Of a stretch of 25,571 bases of DNA, positions 6,920-15,022 are shown one piece after another. Both the position numbers and the translations under genes were made by a program. The notes below the pieces were generated by a model. The model saw only the letters and a list, made by a program, of their open reading frames with translations, was not told the origin of the DNA and did no database searches. The stretch spans positions 1 to 25,571 of the forward strand of contig DCUI01000056.1 of NCBI GenBank assembly GCA_002327785.1, in the 5' to 3' direction. Numbering within the stretch: the stretch's first letter is position 1; every line of letters starts with the position of its first letter. Source of the DNA: Phycisphaerales bacterium UBA2218. GTDB taxonomy: Bacteria > Planctomycetota > Phycisphaerae > Sedimentisphaerales > Anaerobacaceae.

Positions 6920-6976
6920 GGGGACACGAGGCCCTGAGTCATCGGCAGAATCCTCCGACGATGGCCCCATGTCCCC
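6920..6976. other. Long interrupted stem-loop downstream of the outer-membrane barrel gene
   Basis: GGGGACA (6920-6926) pairs with TGTCCCC (6970-6976). Inside it, GGCC/GGCC and CATCG/CGATG also pair, giving a bulged hairpin of about 16 bp. It begins 18 nt past the barrel gene stop on the minus strand. There is no T-run in that direction, so it may be a factor-dependent terminator or mRNA-stabilising structure. The rest of the 254-nt gap (6741-6994) shows no gene. Confidence 0.4.
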
Positions 6977-6994
6977 GAACGATGATGGCTACGA

Positions 6995-7927
6995 TTAGAA
7001 GTGGTGCACAAGACGCAGGACGAACCGCTCGCCCTCGGGCCGATTGTCGGTTTCCGTCTCGAAATACGCGTTGAAGAACAGGTGTGTATCCGGCGAGAGG
7101 CTCAGCAGAGCACCGGGTCCGATGGCGAAGACCATCTCGTCATCGTTGGTGTCCACGGTGCTCCCGTCCGGCAGGTCGGCCTCGGTGGCACTGATCTGTT
7201 TGAGCCAATACCCATTGATGCCGGCACGCAGTTGCTTGGGGATCAGTTCATACGAGGTCGCGAAGTTGACATGGACGGCCTCGCCGGCCTGGACCTTGTC
7301 AGCCCCGGAACCCACGAATGGGTCGTCGTTCTCATCGTTCCAGAGGTAGTGGAATCGCCCGGAGACCGTCCACTTGGGCGTGATGAAATAGGTCCCGGCC
7401 CAATAGGGGTTGAAGGAGAAGGCATTTGCGGCGGGGTTGAGGGCCTTCTCGTCATCGTAGCTGCCGGTCGGAAAGATCATCTGAAACTCCACGCGGTGCA
7501 TGAAGACCGGGCCGTTCGCGCCCATGATCGGGTCCCACTGCAGATACGGGCCGACGAGCAGGTCGCCGAAACCACTACTGTTCTCGGGCAGGGGCGTGCT
7601 GTCGATCCAGACATAGGGGACCATGACGTTGAGTCCCCACTTGCCGTTGAACAGGATCGGCGTGTTCGACTGGTAGACAAACTGGCTCAGGCTGATCCAG
7701 GCATCGAGATCGAACCCTGGCGGGTCCAGATCGGGCGCCTTGTCGGCCGTGTAGTAGGCCAAGTAGTGCTCGTAGTAGAACCCGGGGCCGGCCGGCGGGG
7801 CGCCGTCCATGAAGCTTGTGTAGCCGAGGTTGAGCCCAAGCGGTTGATTGTAGGCCACTGCCGAACCTGCCAGGAAGGCCGATAGCAGCAGACACACCGC
7901 CGTCACAAGATAGTGCCGTCTATCCAT
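6995..7927 (-). CDS. Outer-membrane beta-barrel protein, Phenol_MetA_deg-like
   Basis: A 310-residue exported protein with signal peptide residues 1-25 (cleavage after SAVA). The mature part alternates aromatic and polar residues in repeated short strands (FYYEHYLAYYTADK, WGLNVMVPYVWID, MHRVEFQMIFPTGSYD, PYWAGTYFITPKWTVSGRFHYLW) and ends LRLVHHF with a C-terminal Phe, as outer-membrane barrels do. The pattern fits the MetA-pathway/SphA-like family, often found with hydrophobic-compound uptake, but the substrate is unknown. The start at 7927 is fixed by GGAGGT at 7935-7940, 7 nt upstream. A TTGACA on the minus strand (8034-8029) could be its -35, but no good -10 follows at 17 nt. It appears monocistronic. 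Confidence 0.82.
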   Translation of the reverse strand: MDRRHYLVTAVCLLLSAFLAGSAVAYNQPLGLNLGYTSFMDGAPPAGPGFYYEHYLAYYTADKAPDLDPPGFDLDAWISLSQFVYQSNTPILFNGKWGLNVMVPYVWIDSTPLPENSSGFGDLLVGPYLQWDPIMGANGPVFMHRVEFQMIFPTGSYDDEKALNPAANAFSFNPYWAGTYFITPKWTVSGRFHYLWNDENDDPFVGSGADKVQAGEAVHVNFATSYELIPKQLRAGINGYWLKQISATEADLPDGSTVDTNDDEMVFAIGPGALLSLSPDTHLFFNAYFETETDNRPEGERFVLRLVHHF

Positions 7928-8191
7928 TTGGTGGACCTCCAAAATACTTTACGGCTCTGCGGTTGATCCGCACCCAAAACTCTCACGCACACAACAGGTG
8001 GCAATAGATTGCCCCGAACTGGGAGCGTTGTCAAGAACAATTCCCGAATCATCCGATGCAGATATCCTTGTGTTTCCCGCGTCATGTGCGGTTGACCCGG
8101 ACTATTTTTGGAGAACCAGGCTTCAATCTGCCGAAGAAATCCTTCAAGGAGTACATTTCCGGACTCTCCCCCGGGTGGTGCCGTGAGTTAA

Positions 8192-9373
8192 ATGTTTGCC
8201 GCAAATGACGTTATGAGTTCAGTACGCAGCCGGTTGTCCGATGTGATCGCCATGGTGATTCTGTTCCTCATGGCAACCGGTGCCGTGATGGTGTTTTCCG
8301 CCGGGGCAAATCTCGGGTACGAATTCGATCTGCGGCGCTTCTATGACTTCCCCGGCCTGCGGCAGATCATGTTCTTCCCGATCTCCGTGGTTGTCCTGTT
8401 TGCGGCGTCCACCCCGGACTATCGAATCTGGAGCCTCCAACGCCGCTGGTATAAGTGTCCGACGGTTTGGCTGTTGGTGGTGGCCTTGGGGCTTCTGGTC
8501 ACTGTCCTGGTTGTGGGGACAGAGGTTTATGGGGCCCGGCGGTGGTTGCGAATCCCACTGGGACCGGTGAGCATCAGTTTTCAGCCGTCCGAGTTTGCGA
8601 AGTGGATCACGATTTTCTTCCTGGCCGGCACATGCGCCAGGATCGGTCCCGACATAAAGCGATACTGGACGCGGTTTCTGCCGCTGTGCATCCTGGCTGG
8701 CCTGGTCTGCGGCCTGGTTGTGATCGAGGATTTCGGCACGGCCGCATTCATCGGGCTGATAAGCTTGATTGTCCTGGCCGTCGCAGGCGTCAAGTGGTGG
8801 CACGTGCTAACGCTGTTGCCCGTTGGGGCGACAGGGTTCGTTCTCGCACTGCTCCAGTCGCCGCACCGATTGAAAAGGCTGGAGGCGTTCATACACCGCG
8901 ATCGCCTGGTGGACTCGGTTCGCTACCAGGTCAACCAGTCTCTCGTTGCCATCGGGTCCGGCGGACTCTGGGGCAAGGGGATTGGACAAGGCACATGCAA
9001 GTACGGCCACGTGCCCGAGGATACGACGGACTTCATCTTTGCGATCGTAGGCGAAGAGCTGGGTCTGATCGGCACCCTGGGTGTGATTGCCCTGTTTGTC
9101 CTCTTTGTGTTCCTGGGGATGGCAGTGGTGATGCGATGCCAAGACCGATTCGGCCGCCTGCTGGCGGCAGGGATCGTGCTGGCCATCGGGATCCAGGCCG
9201 CCATCAACATCGCAGTGGTCACCGACATGGGGCCCACCAAAGGCATTCCGCTGCCGTTCGTCAGCGCCGGCGGCACCAGCATGTTGCTATCCGCTGCGGC
9301 GGTGGGAGTTCTCCTGAATATCGCCGCCAGGAATCCGCCCGACGACCTCATTGTAAACAGCGATCAAACCTGA
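8192..9373 (+). CDS. ftsW: SEDS-family peptidoglycan polymerase, probably FtsW
   Basis: A 393-residue polytopic membrane protein of the FtsW/RodA/SpoVE family, which polymerises lipid II into glycan strands together with a class B PBP. About ten hydrophobic segments are seen. Conserved SEDS blocks: GARRWLRIPLGPVSISFQPSEFAK, the loop PEDTTDFIFAIVGEELGLIG with the conserved Asp, and MGPTKGIPLPFVSAGGTSML near the end. The short MFSAG-like N-terminal block is VMVFSAGAN. Nearby murG supports FtsW rather than RodA. Start: ATG 8192 or ATG 8213; neither has a strong ribosome site, so the longer is listed. It is followed by a hairpin with a T-run. Confidence 0.92.
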   Translation: MFAANDVMSSVRSRLSDVIAMVILFLMATGAVMVFSAGANLGYEFDLRRFYDFPGLRQIMFFPISVVVLFAASTPDYRIWSLQRRWYKCPTVWLLVVALGLLVTVLVVGTEVYGARRWLRIPLGPVSISFQPSEFAKWITIFFLAGTCARIGPDIKRYWTRFLPLCILAGLVCGLVVIEDFGTAAFIGLISLIVLAVAGVKWWHVLTLLPVGATGFVLALLQSPHRLKRLEAFIHRDRLVDSVRYQVNQSLVAIGSGGLWGKGIGQGTCKYGHVPEDTTDFIFAIVGEELGLIGTLGVIALFVLFVFLGMAVVMRCQDRFGRLLAAGIVLAIGIQAAINIAVVTDMGPTKGIPLPFVSAGGTSMLLSAAAVGVLLNIAARNPPDDLIVNSDQT

Positions 9374-9383
9374 ACTTAGGATT

Positions 9384-9421
9384 GCCCCCTACCTGGGGGC
9401 CTGCCTATTTCCCCTTTTTTT
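9384..9421 (+). terminator. Hairpin terminator after ftsW
   Basis: GCCCCC (9384-9389) and GGGGGC (9395-9400) form a 6-bp stem with a 5-nt loop. CTGCCTATTTCCCC and then seven T (9415-9421) follow. The T-run is 14 nt from the stem, so efficiency is uncertain, but it separates ftsW from the protease gene. Confidence 0.5.
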
Positions 9422-9424
9422 GCG

Positions 9425-9452
9425 TGGTTTCTCGACTGTGTTCTGCTATAAT
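9425..9452 (+). promoter_or_regulatory. Promoter of the subtilisin-like protease gene
   Basis: A perfect TATAAT at 9447-9452 follows the ftsW terminator. The matching -35 (TGGTTT at 9425-9430, 16-nt spacing) is poor. Together with the terminator it suggests the protease is transcribed separately from ftsW. Confidence 0.45.
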
Positions 9453-9533
9453 GGAACAGGTGTGGGTCTGTGCCCATATTCACGGATAGAAGACATGGGG
9501 GCTATGATGCACCTTTGTAAAAAGGGTGATCCG

Positions 9534-11570
9534 ATGAAGCCGGGACGCTCCGCGAGTGTTTTGTTGCTGGTGCTCGGCGTCGTTGCGGCTGCAACGGGGC
9601 AGGCCTCGGCCCGGAACCAATTCGTTCCGAACGAGATCATCGTCAAGTTCCGTGCACCGACGCCGGACGCGGGCGATTCGACCGCGGTCTCACCTGGGTC
9701 GGACCTCGCATTCGACGAAGCAGCGGAACTGAGAATTCTCCAGGTCCACCTCCCGGTCCGCGCAATGGACCGCCTTGTCCGGAGCAAGGGTCTCAGACAA
9801 AAGGTTCGACCGCGCGGACGCTCCGTCGAGCCCGACCGGACAACCGGCTTTGACAGGATCTATCGTATCAAGCTGGACACGGGGGCCGGCGCCGGTGCCG
9901 AGGAGGTCCTCGCAGCAATTCGCAGCCGGGCCGATGTGGAGTACGCCGAGCTCAACCCGGTCATTGCAATCTGCGCCACGCCCGATGATCCTTCGTACAG
10001 CGAGCAGTGGTCGCTCACCAAGATCCACGCGCCCGAGGCATGGGATACCTGTCGCGGGGGCAACGACGTCGCGGTCGCCATCATCGACACAGGCGTGGAC
10101 TATAACCACCGCGATCTCCAGGGCAATCTTTGGGTGAACGAAGCGGAACTCAACGGAATTCCCGACATCGACGATGACGGCAACGGGTACGTGGACGACA
10201 TTCACGGCTACAATTTCGCCTACGACACCGGCGATCCGGCCGACGACCACGGACATGGCACACACTGTGCCGGCATCGTGGCGGCGGTGGGAAACAACGC
10301 ACTGGACGTCGCCGGGGTCTGCTGGAGCGTCCGCATCATGGCGATCAAAGTCCTTGAGGCCGACGGCGAAGGCAGTGCGGCTGACGCCGTGCCGGCCATC
10401 TACTACGCCGTGGGAAACGGGGCCGACGTCATTTCCGGCAGTTGGGGTGGGCAGGACAGCTCCTATGCACTGCGGGAAGCGATCTCGTATGCTCATCGCC
10501 ACGGCGTGGTCGTCGTAACCGCCGCGGGAAATGAGAGCTCCGACGCTCCCTATTATCCAGCCGCCTATCCGGAGGTCATCTCCGTGGCCGCCACCGATTC
10601 GAGCGACCACCGGTGGTACCTCTCGAACTACGGCAGTTGGGTGGATATCGCCGCACCGGGACGTGATATCCTATCGCTCCGAAGAGGAGGATTTCCGTCC
10701 GTGGCCGGGGGAAGTCGTACCGTTCGAATGTCGGGAACCTCGATGGCTGCTCCTCACGTGTCCGGCACATGCGCCCTGCTGCTATCCGCGAATCCATGGC
10801 TCACCTGCGACGAGGTGCACGATATCGTGACGACTTCCGGCGACCCCATCGCCGAAGGGATCTGCTCATCCAACAGCCGGTTGAACATGTATGAGGCGCT
10901 GCGCCTGGCGATCCCGTCTGCGGGGACTATCCGCCTGGATCGCGAGAAATACACCGAAGGGGCCCGTGTCGGCATCTTCCTCACGGACTGGAACCTCAGA
11001 AACATGAGCCAACAGGTGGTGCTCCTGGAAACCGACAGCGGCGACGAGGAAGCTGTGACGCTGGCCGAAGCGGTCGTCTCGCTCGGCGTATTCACAGGCG
11101 ACATCCTCGTCCACAGCGCCGCCGTGACGCCCGGCGACGGTGTTCTCCAGGGATACGATGGGATGGGCATCGTCGCTCGCTACCTGGACGCCGACGACGA
11201 CCAGGGCCGTTTCGATGAATGGCGGGAGGCGACCGCCCTGGTCGATTTCAGCCCACCGATGGTGCTCGATGTCCAAGTCCAGGTGCGCGGCGCGACAGCG
11301 ATAGTCAGCCTCCTGACCGATGAGCCTGCGATCGCGGAGATCCGCTACAGCAAGGTCCTGGGCGGCCCCTACGACCTGGTGAAGAGCGGGACGCAACTGG
11401 GCACGCTGCACAACATCGATCTGAGTGGTCTGAGCACCCAAACTACATACTACTTCGTCGTGGCGTTGACCGACGAAGCGGGCAACGCGGCGCTGGCGGA
11501 CAATGCGGGCCAGCCGTACTTCTTCACCACTTCCGGGCGGCCCCACAGCCTGCGAGCACGCGGCGGATAG
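9534..11570 (+). CDS. Secreted subtilisin-like (S8) serine protease
   Basis: 678 residues. Signal peptide 1-26 (cleavage after ASA), then a propeptide-like region (QFVPNEIIVKFR to VEYAELNPVIAI) like the fervidolysin/S8 prodomain, then the peptidase domain with catalytic Asp185 (VAIIDTGVDYNH), His241 (DDHGHGTHCAGI), oxyanion Asn in TAAGNESSD and Ser403 (SGTSMAAPHVSG). Residues about 460-560 are a beta-rich segment, and a fibronectin-III-like domain follows (PPMVLDVQVQV to YYFVVALTDEAGNAA). All catalytic residues are present, so it should be active outside the cytoplasm. ATG 9534 is preferred: a signal peptide begins there and AGGGTG lies 6 nt upstream. Its placement between ftsW and murG is unusual. 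The substrate is unknown; S8 proteases are mostly degradative. Confidence 0.93.
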   Translation: MKPGRSASVLLLVLGVVAAATGQASARNQFVPNEIIVKFRAPTPDAGDSTAVSPGSDLAFDEAAELRILQVHLPVRAMDRLVRSKGLRQKVRPRGRSVEPDRTTGFDRIYRIKLDTGAGAGAEEVLAAIRSRADVEYAELNPVIAICATPDDPSYSEQWSLTKIHAPEAWDTCRGGNDVAVAIIDTGVDYNHRDLQGNLWVNEAELNGIPDIDDDGNGYVDDIHGYNFAYDTGDPADDHGHGTHCAGIVAAVGNNALDVAGVCWSVRIMAIKVLEADGEGSAADAVPAIYYAVGNGADVISGSWGGQDSSYALREAISYAHRHGVVVVTAAGNESSDAPYYPAAYPEVISVAATDSSDHRWYLSNYGSWVDIAAPGRDILSLRRGGFPSVAGGSRTVRMSGTSMAAPHVSGTCALLLSANPWLTCDEVHDIVTTSGDPIAEGICSSNSRLNMYEALRLAIPSAGTIRLDREKYTEGARVGIFLTDWNLRNMSQQVVLLETDSGDEEAVTLAEAVVSLGVFTGDILVHSAAVTPGDGVLQGYDGMGIVARYLDADDDQGRFDEWREATALVDFSPPMVLDVQVQVRGATAIVSLLTDEPAIAEIRYSKVLGGPYDLVKSGTQLGTLHNIDLSGLSTQTTYYFVVALTDEAGNAALADNAGQPYFFTTSGRPHSLRARGG

Positions 11571-11626
11571 CGGCCGCGCCGGACAAGACACTGTACAAGC
11601 TCGCTTGCCGTACGTTAGGATACCTG

Positions 11627-11676
11627 TTTGTAGTGACGCCGTAAGGCGTTTGGCAACATGGGCGTCCCGCCCATGT
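11627..11676 (+). repeat. Dispersed repeat module with two adjacent palindromes
   Basis: TTTGTAGTGACGCCGT (11627-11642) recurs exactly at 16540-16555, and similarity continues for 7 nt (5 of 7). ACGCC-GTAA-GGCGT forms a small hairpin. Next, ACATGGGCG-TCC-CGCCCATGT (11656-11676) is a perfect 9-bp stem. A GGATGCCCGTGCTACGA module follows at about 11695. The 194-nt gap between the protease and murG shows no gene beyond these. Confidence 0.6.
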
Positions 11677-11764
11677 GTTCAGGATTATAGGCAGGATGCC
11701 CGTGCTACGATGTCCTTGTGGGCACGCTGCGAACGCAGGCAGACGAGTAGGCAAGGAGGCTAAC

Positions 11765-12898
11765 GTGGACACTGTGTGCTTCTTCTTCGCAGGCGGCGGC
11801 ACAGGCGGACACATCTATCCCCTGCTGGCGGTGGCCGAACAGGTCCGGGAGAAACAGCCGGAGGCAGAGATCCATTTCTTTCACAGCACGCGAGCCGTGG
11901 ACCAGCGAGTGTTCGAGAAGACCGGGTTCGGCCGCACCCCCCTGCCGGCGAGCGGACTCTATACCCACCCCGCAAAGTTCCTGCGATTCGTCCTGACCTT
12001 TCAGCAAAGCTACAAGATCGCCCTGCGGGTGATCGCAGAGCGGCCGAACGTCGTGGTCATCGGCGCAGGGGGATTCGTCGCAGGTCCGGTCTGCAGGGCG
12101 GGACGCAAGCTGGACGTCCCTGTGGCTCTTCTGAACGTGGACATCGTTCCCGGCAGGGCCAACAGGCTCAGTGCCCGTTGGGCGGACGAGATCTTCGTGC
12201 AGTTCGAGGAGAGCAGATGCCATCTCCCTCGCGGCCGAGCCACGGTGCGCGCAGTCGGGTGCCCGCTGCGAAATGGGTTCGCACATCCAGCCCCCGACAA
12301 AGCCATAGCAGACCTCGGCCTTGACGCAGACAAGCACGTGCTGCTCATCACCGGCGCATCGAGCGGCTCGGCAAGGATCAACGAAGCGATCTGCCGGCTG
12401 CTGCCAAAGTTGGAGGCGTTTGCGGATCGTTGGCAGATCGTCCACCTGACGGGTCTGGACAACCACAGGGTCGTTCTGAAAGGATACGACGGAGCTCACA
12501 TCAGTCATAAGGTGGTGAACTACTACGACGGCATGGCGGACCTCTTCGCGGCTACCGATCTGGTCATCGGCCGAAGCGGAGCGGTGAGTGTGGCGGAGTA
12601 CGCGGTCGCGGGGGTCCCGAGCATCTGTATGCCCTATCCATTCCACAAGGACCGGCACCAGTACCTGAACGCCAGCAAGCTCGTCGAGGCAGGAGCCGCC
12701 GTGATCGTGGACGATGTCACAGACCCCGACGACCGGGTCGGTTTCCTCTGGAAGGAGTTGGAACCTCTGATGGCCGACGAGAAGAGACGCCGGAGAATGT
12801 CCGACGCCTGCAAGCAGGTGGCCAAACCCGACGCTGCGGCCGAGATTGCTTCGCGACTGATCGATATGGCGCGTGTCCGGAGAGCCTCCGCAACATAG
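11765..12898 (+). CDS. murG: UDP-GlcNAc:undecaprenyl-PP-MurNAc-pentapeptide GlcNAc transferase
   Basis: A 377-residue membrane-associated GT28 enzyme that adds GlcNAc to lipid I to form lipid II, the substrate of FtsW. The N-terminal glycine-rich loop FAGGGTGGHIYPLLAVAE, a second loop IGAGGFVAGPVCRAG, the C-terminal-domain loop LITGASSGSARINEAI, and the nucleotide-sugar block GRSGAVSVAEYAVAGVPSICMPYP with HKDRHQYLNA are all present. The start is the GTG at 11765, because AAGGAGG (11753-11759) lies 5 nt upstream; the upstream ATG 11675 runs through the palindromic repeat. It lies about 2.4 kb after ftsW, with a protease gene between. No murC or murB follows; the next 300 nt are palindromes. 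Confidence 0.95.
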   Translation: MDTVCFFFAGGGTGGHIYPLLAVAEQVREKQPEAEIHFFHSTRAVDQRVFEKTGFGRTPLPASGLYTHPAKFLRFVLTFQQSYKIALRVIAERPNVVVIGAGGFVAGPVCRAGRKLDVPVALLNVDIVPGRANRLSARWADEIFVQFEESRCHLPRGRATVRAVGCPLRNGFAHPAPDKAIADLGLDADKHVLLITGASSGSARINEAICRLLPKLEAFADRWQIVHLTGLDNHRVVLKGYDGAHISHKVVNYYDGMADLFAATDLVIGRSGAVSVAEYAVAGVPSICMPYPFHKDRHQYLNASKLVEAGAAVIVDDVTDPDDRVGFLWKELEPLMADEKRRRRMSDACKQVAKPDAAAEIASRLIDMARVRRASAT

Positions 12899-13224
12899 TA
12901 GATACGAGCGATTCGACTCCGGGTGGCAGCGGCAAGCGGAGTCTTCGGAGCTTGCCGAGGGTTCATGTCGTGCGCATGGGTTCCCACACGCGAGATATCG
13001 CGTGTAGGGTCTTCATCCCGCCTGCGCCGTGTCAAGGACGCCCCGTCCCCGAATCGCGGTCAAGATGACCGCGACATGAGACCAGTCTGTTCTGCTTGAC
13101 TTTGCACCCGAGTGCCCGGAAAATGATTTCGCCTGAATCGTCACGACAAGTGTACGGGCGTGGTGGGTCTGTAGGGTGCGTACCACACACTATCTGAGAG
13201 CCTCGCAAAGAGAAGGGAATGATT
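12899..13224. repeat. Intergenic cluster of short palindromes and shared modules
   Basis: No gene is seen. GGTGGCAGCGGCAAGC (12922-12937) recurs with one change at 15275-15290, and GGCAAGC pairs with GCTTGCC (to 12956). ACACGCGA-GATA-TCGCGTGT (12986-13005) is an 8-bp stem with a 4-nt loop. TCGCGGTCA-AGA-TGACCGCGA (13054-13074) is a 9-bp perfect stem with a 3-nt loop. The 24-nt segment 13171-13194 matches 15116-15139 at 21 positions. None has a T-run, so they resemble REP-like modules rather than terminators. The ribosome site of the next gene begins at 13212. Confidence 0.6.
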
Positions 13225-14259
13225 ATGAAGTGGACAGGTGCAAAAATCTGCTCGTTCGTAGCTGTCATGCTGATCTCCATGTCGAGCCTGCTCATGGGCC
13301 AGGAGAGGCAGGAGCGGCCGTGGGTCGTCTATCGCGGCGGCGACGGGCCGGGACAGGGCAAGAACATCGTCTTCGTCACGGGCGACGAAGAGTACCGCTC
13401 GGAGGAATCGATGCCCATGCTGGCCAAGATCCTCGCGATCCATCATGGCTTCCGATGCACCGTCCTATGGGCGATCAACAAGGACACTGCCGAGATCGAC
13501 CCGCTCACCCTCGACAACATCCCCGGTCTGCGGACCCTCGAACGGGCGGACCTGATGGTCCTGTTCACGCGCTTCCGCGAGCTGCCGGACGAGCAGATGA
13601 AGTACATCATGGACTACACGAACTCGGGCAAGCCGATCATCGCCCTGCGGACGGCCACGCACCCGTTCAACTACGTCAAGCGTAAGGACAGTCCCTACGC
13701 CAAGTGGACCTGGCAGAACAGGGAGAAAGGCTTCGAGGGCGGCTACGGCCGGCAGGTGCTCGGCGAGACGTGGATCAGCCACTACGGCGACCACCAGAAA
13801 GAGAGCACGCTCGCCTACCCCGCCGAAGGCATGGAAAACTGCCCGATCCTCAAGGGCGTGGACAAGGTCTGGGGACCGTCGGACGTCTACGGCCTGACGA
13901 CGCTCTTCGGCGACTGCAAGCCGGTCCTGATGGGGCAGCCGCTCTCCGGCATGAACGCCGGCGACGCCCCCAACACGAACAAAAAGCCCCTCCCGGTCGC
14001 CTGGACCCGTACCTACACAGGCGAGTCGGGCAAGCCCGCGAAGATCTTCACGACCACGATGGGCCACGCCGGCGACTTGAAGGATGAAAACTTCCGCCGG
14101 GTGCTCGTGAATGCCTGCTACTGGGCCCTCGGCATGGAAGACCAGATTCCGGCCAAGGCCGACGTGACAATCCTCGGCGAGTATAACCCGAACAACATAG
14201 GCTTCGGCGGCTTCAAAAAAGGCATAAAGCCCGCCGATCACCGACTGAGGCGGAATTGA
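13225..14259 (+). CDS. Exported ThuA-like (trehalose-utilisation/glutamine-amidotransferase fold) protein
   Basis: 344 residues. An N-terminal signal peptide (about residues 1-25, KICSFVAVMLISMSSLLMG) precedes a ThuA-type flavodoxin/class I amidotransferase-like fold: KNIVFVTGDEEYRSEESMPMLAKIL at the start, then ADLMVLFTRFRELPDEQM and KPIIALRTATHPF, and the family's late block KIFTTTMGHAGDLKDENFRRVLVNACYWALG. Such proteins are abundant in planctomycetes, often near sugar-catabolic genes, but their reaction is not established; ThuA itself acts in disaccharide use. ATG 13225 is favoured over ATG 13219 because GAAGGG (13212-13217) is 7 nt from it. It is flanked by palindrome-rich gaps, so it is probably monocistronic. 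Confidence 0.87.
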   Translation: MKWTGAKICSFVAVMLISMSSLLMGQERQERPWVVYRGGDGPGQGKNIVFVTGDEEYRSEESMPMLAKILAIHHGFRCTVLWAINKDTAEIDPLTLDNIPGLRTLERADLMVLFTRFRELPDEQMKYIMDYTNSGKPIIALRTATHPFNYVKRKDSPYAKWTWQNREKGFEGGYGRQVLGETWISHYGDHQKESTLAYPAEGMENCPILKGVDKVWGPSDVYGLTTLFGDCKPVLMGQPLSGMNAGDAPNTNKKPLPVAWTRTYTGESGKPAKIFTTTMGHAGDLKDENFRRVLVNACYWALGMEDQIPAKADVTILGEYNPNNIGFGGFKKGIKPADHRLRRN

Positions 14260-14340
14260 TGATGGATGCCCCGGGGCGCAGTCCGGCGTGACAATCCTGT
14301 TGATTGATGATTGGAGAGGGCGCCGCCCCCAAGCCCCCGG

Positions 14341-14374
14341 CATTTGTCGCTTTGGGCCAATAACATGACAAATG
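14341..14374. other. Inverted repeat downstream of the ThuA-like gene
   Basis: CATTTGTC (14341-14348) and GACAAATG (14367-14374) are perfect 8-bp complements with an 18-nt spacer. They lie in the 188-nt gap between the ThuA-like gene and the HNH pseudogene, where no other feature is seen. There is no T-run; the function is unclear. Confidence 0.35.
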
Positions 14375-14447
14375 AAGCAGAGCCGTTCTACGCTCGGTGG
14401 GATGGGTCCTCAACCCGCGCGTTCAATCTGTAGTTGACGCATCGTGT

Positions 14448-15022
14448 TTATTCGAACGGGTGACTGCCCTGAGTATCCTCCTGCGCGAAGTCCTCCGGGA
14501 AATTCAGATAGGCGAACTTGCCGTGAAGCTCTCGCGCCACGCGGTCGCGGGCTTTCGCCGCCTCGATGGGATCATCGAACTCGCCGATCTTCGTCTTCTT
14601 GCGATTGACCCAGATCCGGGCTTCATACTTGCCCGTCAGTTCATTGTACTTGACGCCCTTGAAGCGCGTTTCGACGCATCGGGGCCTGCTGTTGTGCGTG
14701 TTCTGTGTGCCGGTGCAGTTCCGCAGGTACCGCTTGTGATTGTCCAGGCCATTCTGGTTCATGTGGTCGACGATCATGCCAGGTGGCGTCTTCACAATCA
14801 CCCGATGCATGTGATGGGCCTGTTGTTCTTTCCTCCGCGGACTGCGTAGTAGCAGTGGCACGAATGAAACGCACACCATTTGTGTTTGCTCAACTCCTCG
14901 TAGTCCTCCGGGTCCACCAGCGCAAACAGTCCCTGCGAAAGTGGAATCTTGCAGACCTTCTCCCCCGGCTCGATCACCGGCTCGCGAGGCCCGCACGACC
15001 AACCTGGCGGACACGGATTCAC
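14448..15022 (-). pseudogene. HNH-AP2 homing-type endonuclease, broken by a frameshift
   Basis: Two overlapping minus frames together give one protein. The first (15022 down to about 14835) reads CPPGWSCGPREP, then KIPLSQGLFALVDPEDYEEL and KHKWCAFHSCHCYYAVRG. The second (about 14840 to 14448) continues HHMHRVIVKTPPGMIVDHMN, NGLDNHKRYLRNCTGTQN (an HNH nuclease core), then an AP2 DNA-binding domain from RFKGVKYNELTGKYEARIWV to ELHGKFAYLNFPE. Joining them needs a -1 shift near 14830-14840, so a one-base deletion or sequencing error is likely. Family members are free-standing mobile nucleases that bind DNA with AP2 and cut with HNH. GTG 15022 is a guessed start; the frame is open to 15268, but that stretch contains repeats. 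It sits between repeat-rich gaps, as expected for a mobile gene. Confidence 0.8.

Noticed and set aside
7998..8186. 62-residue plus-strand open frame upstream of ftsW
   Set aside because: No ribosome site, no recognisable protein features, and it lies in the divergent promoter gap.
12899..13224. Possible CRISPR array
   Set aside because: The palindromes differ in sequence and spacing; there is no regularly spaced direct repeat and no cas gene.
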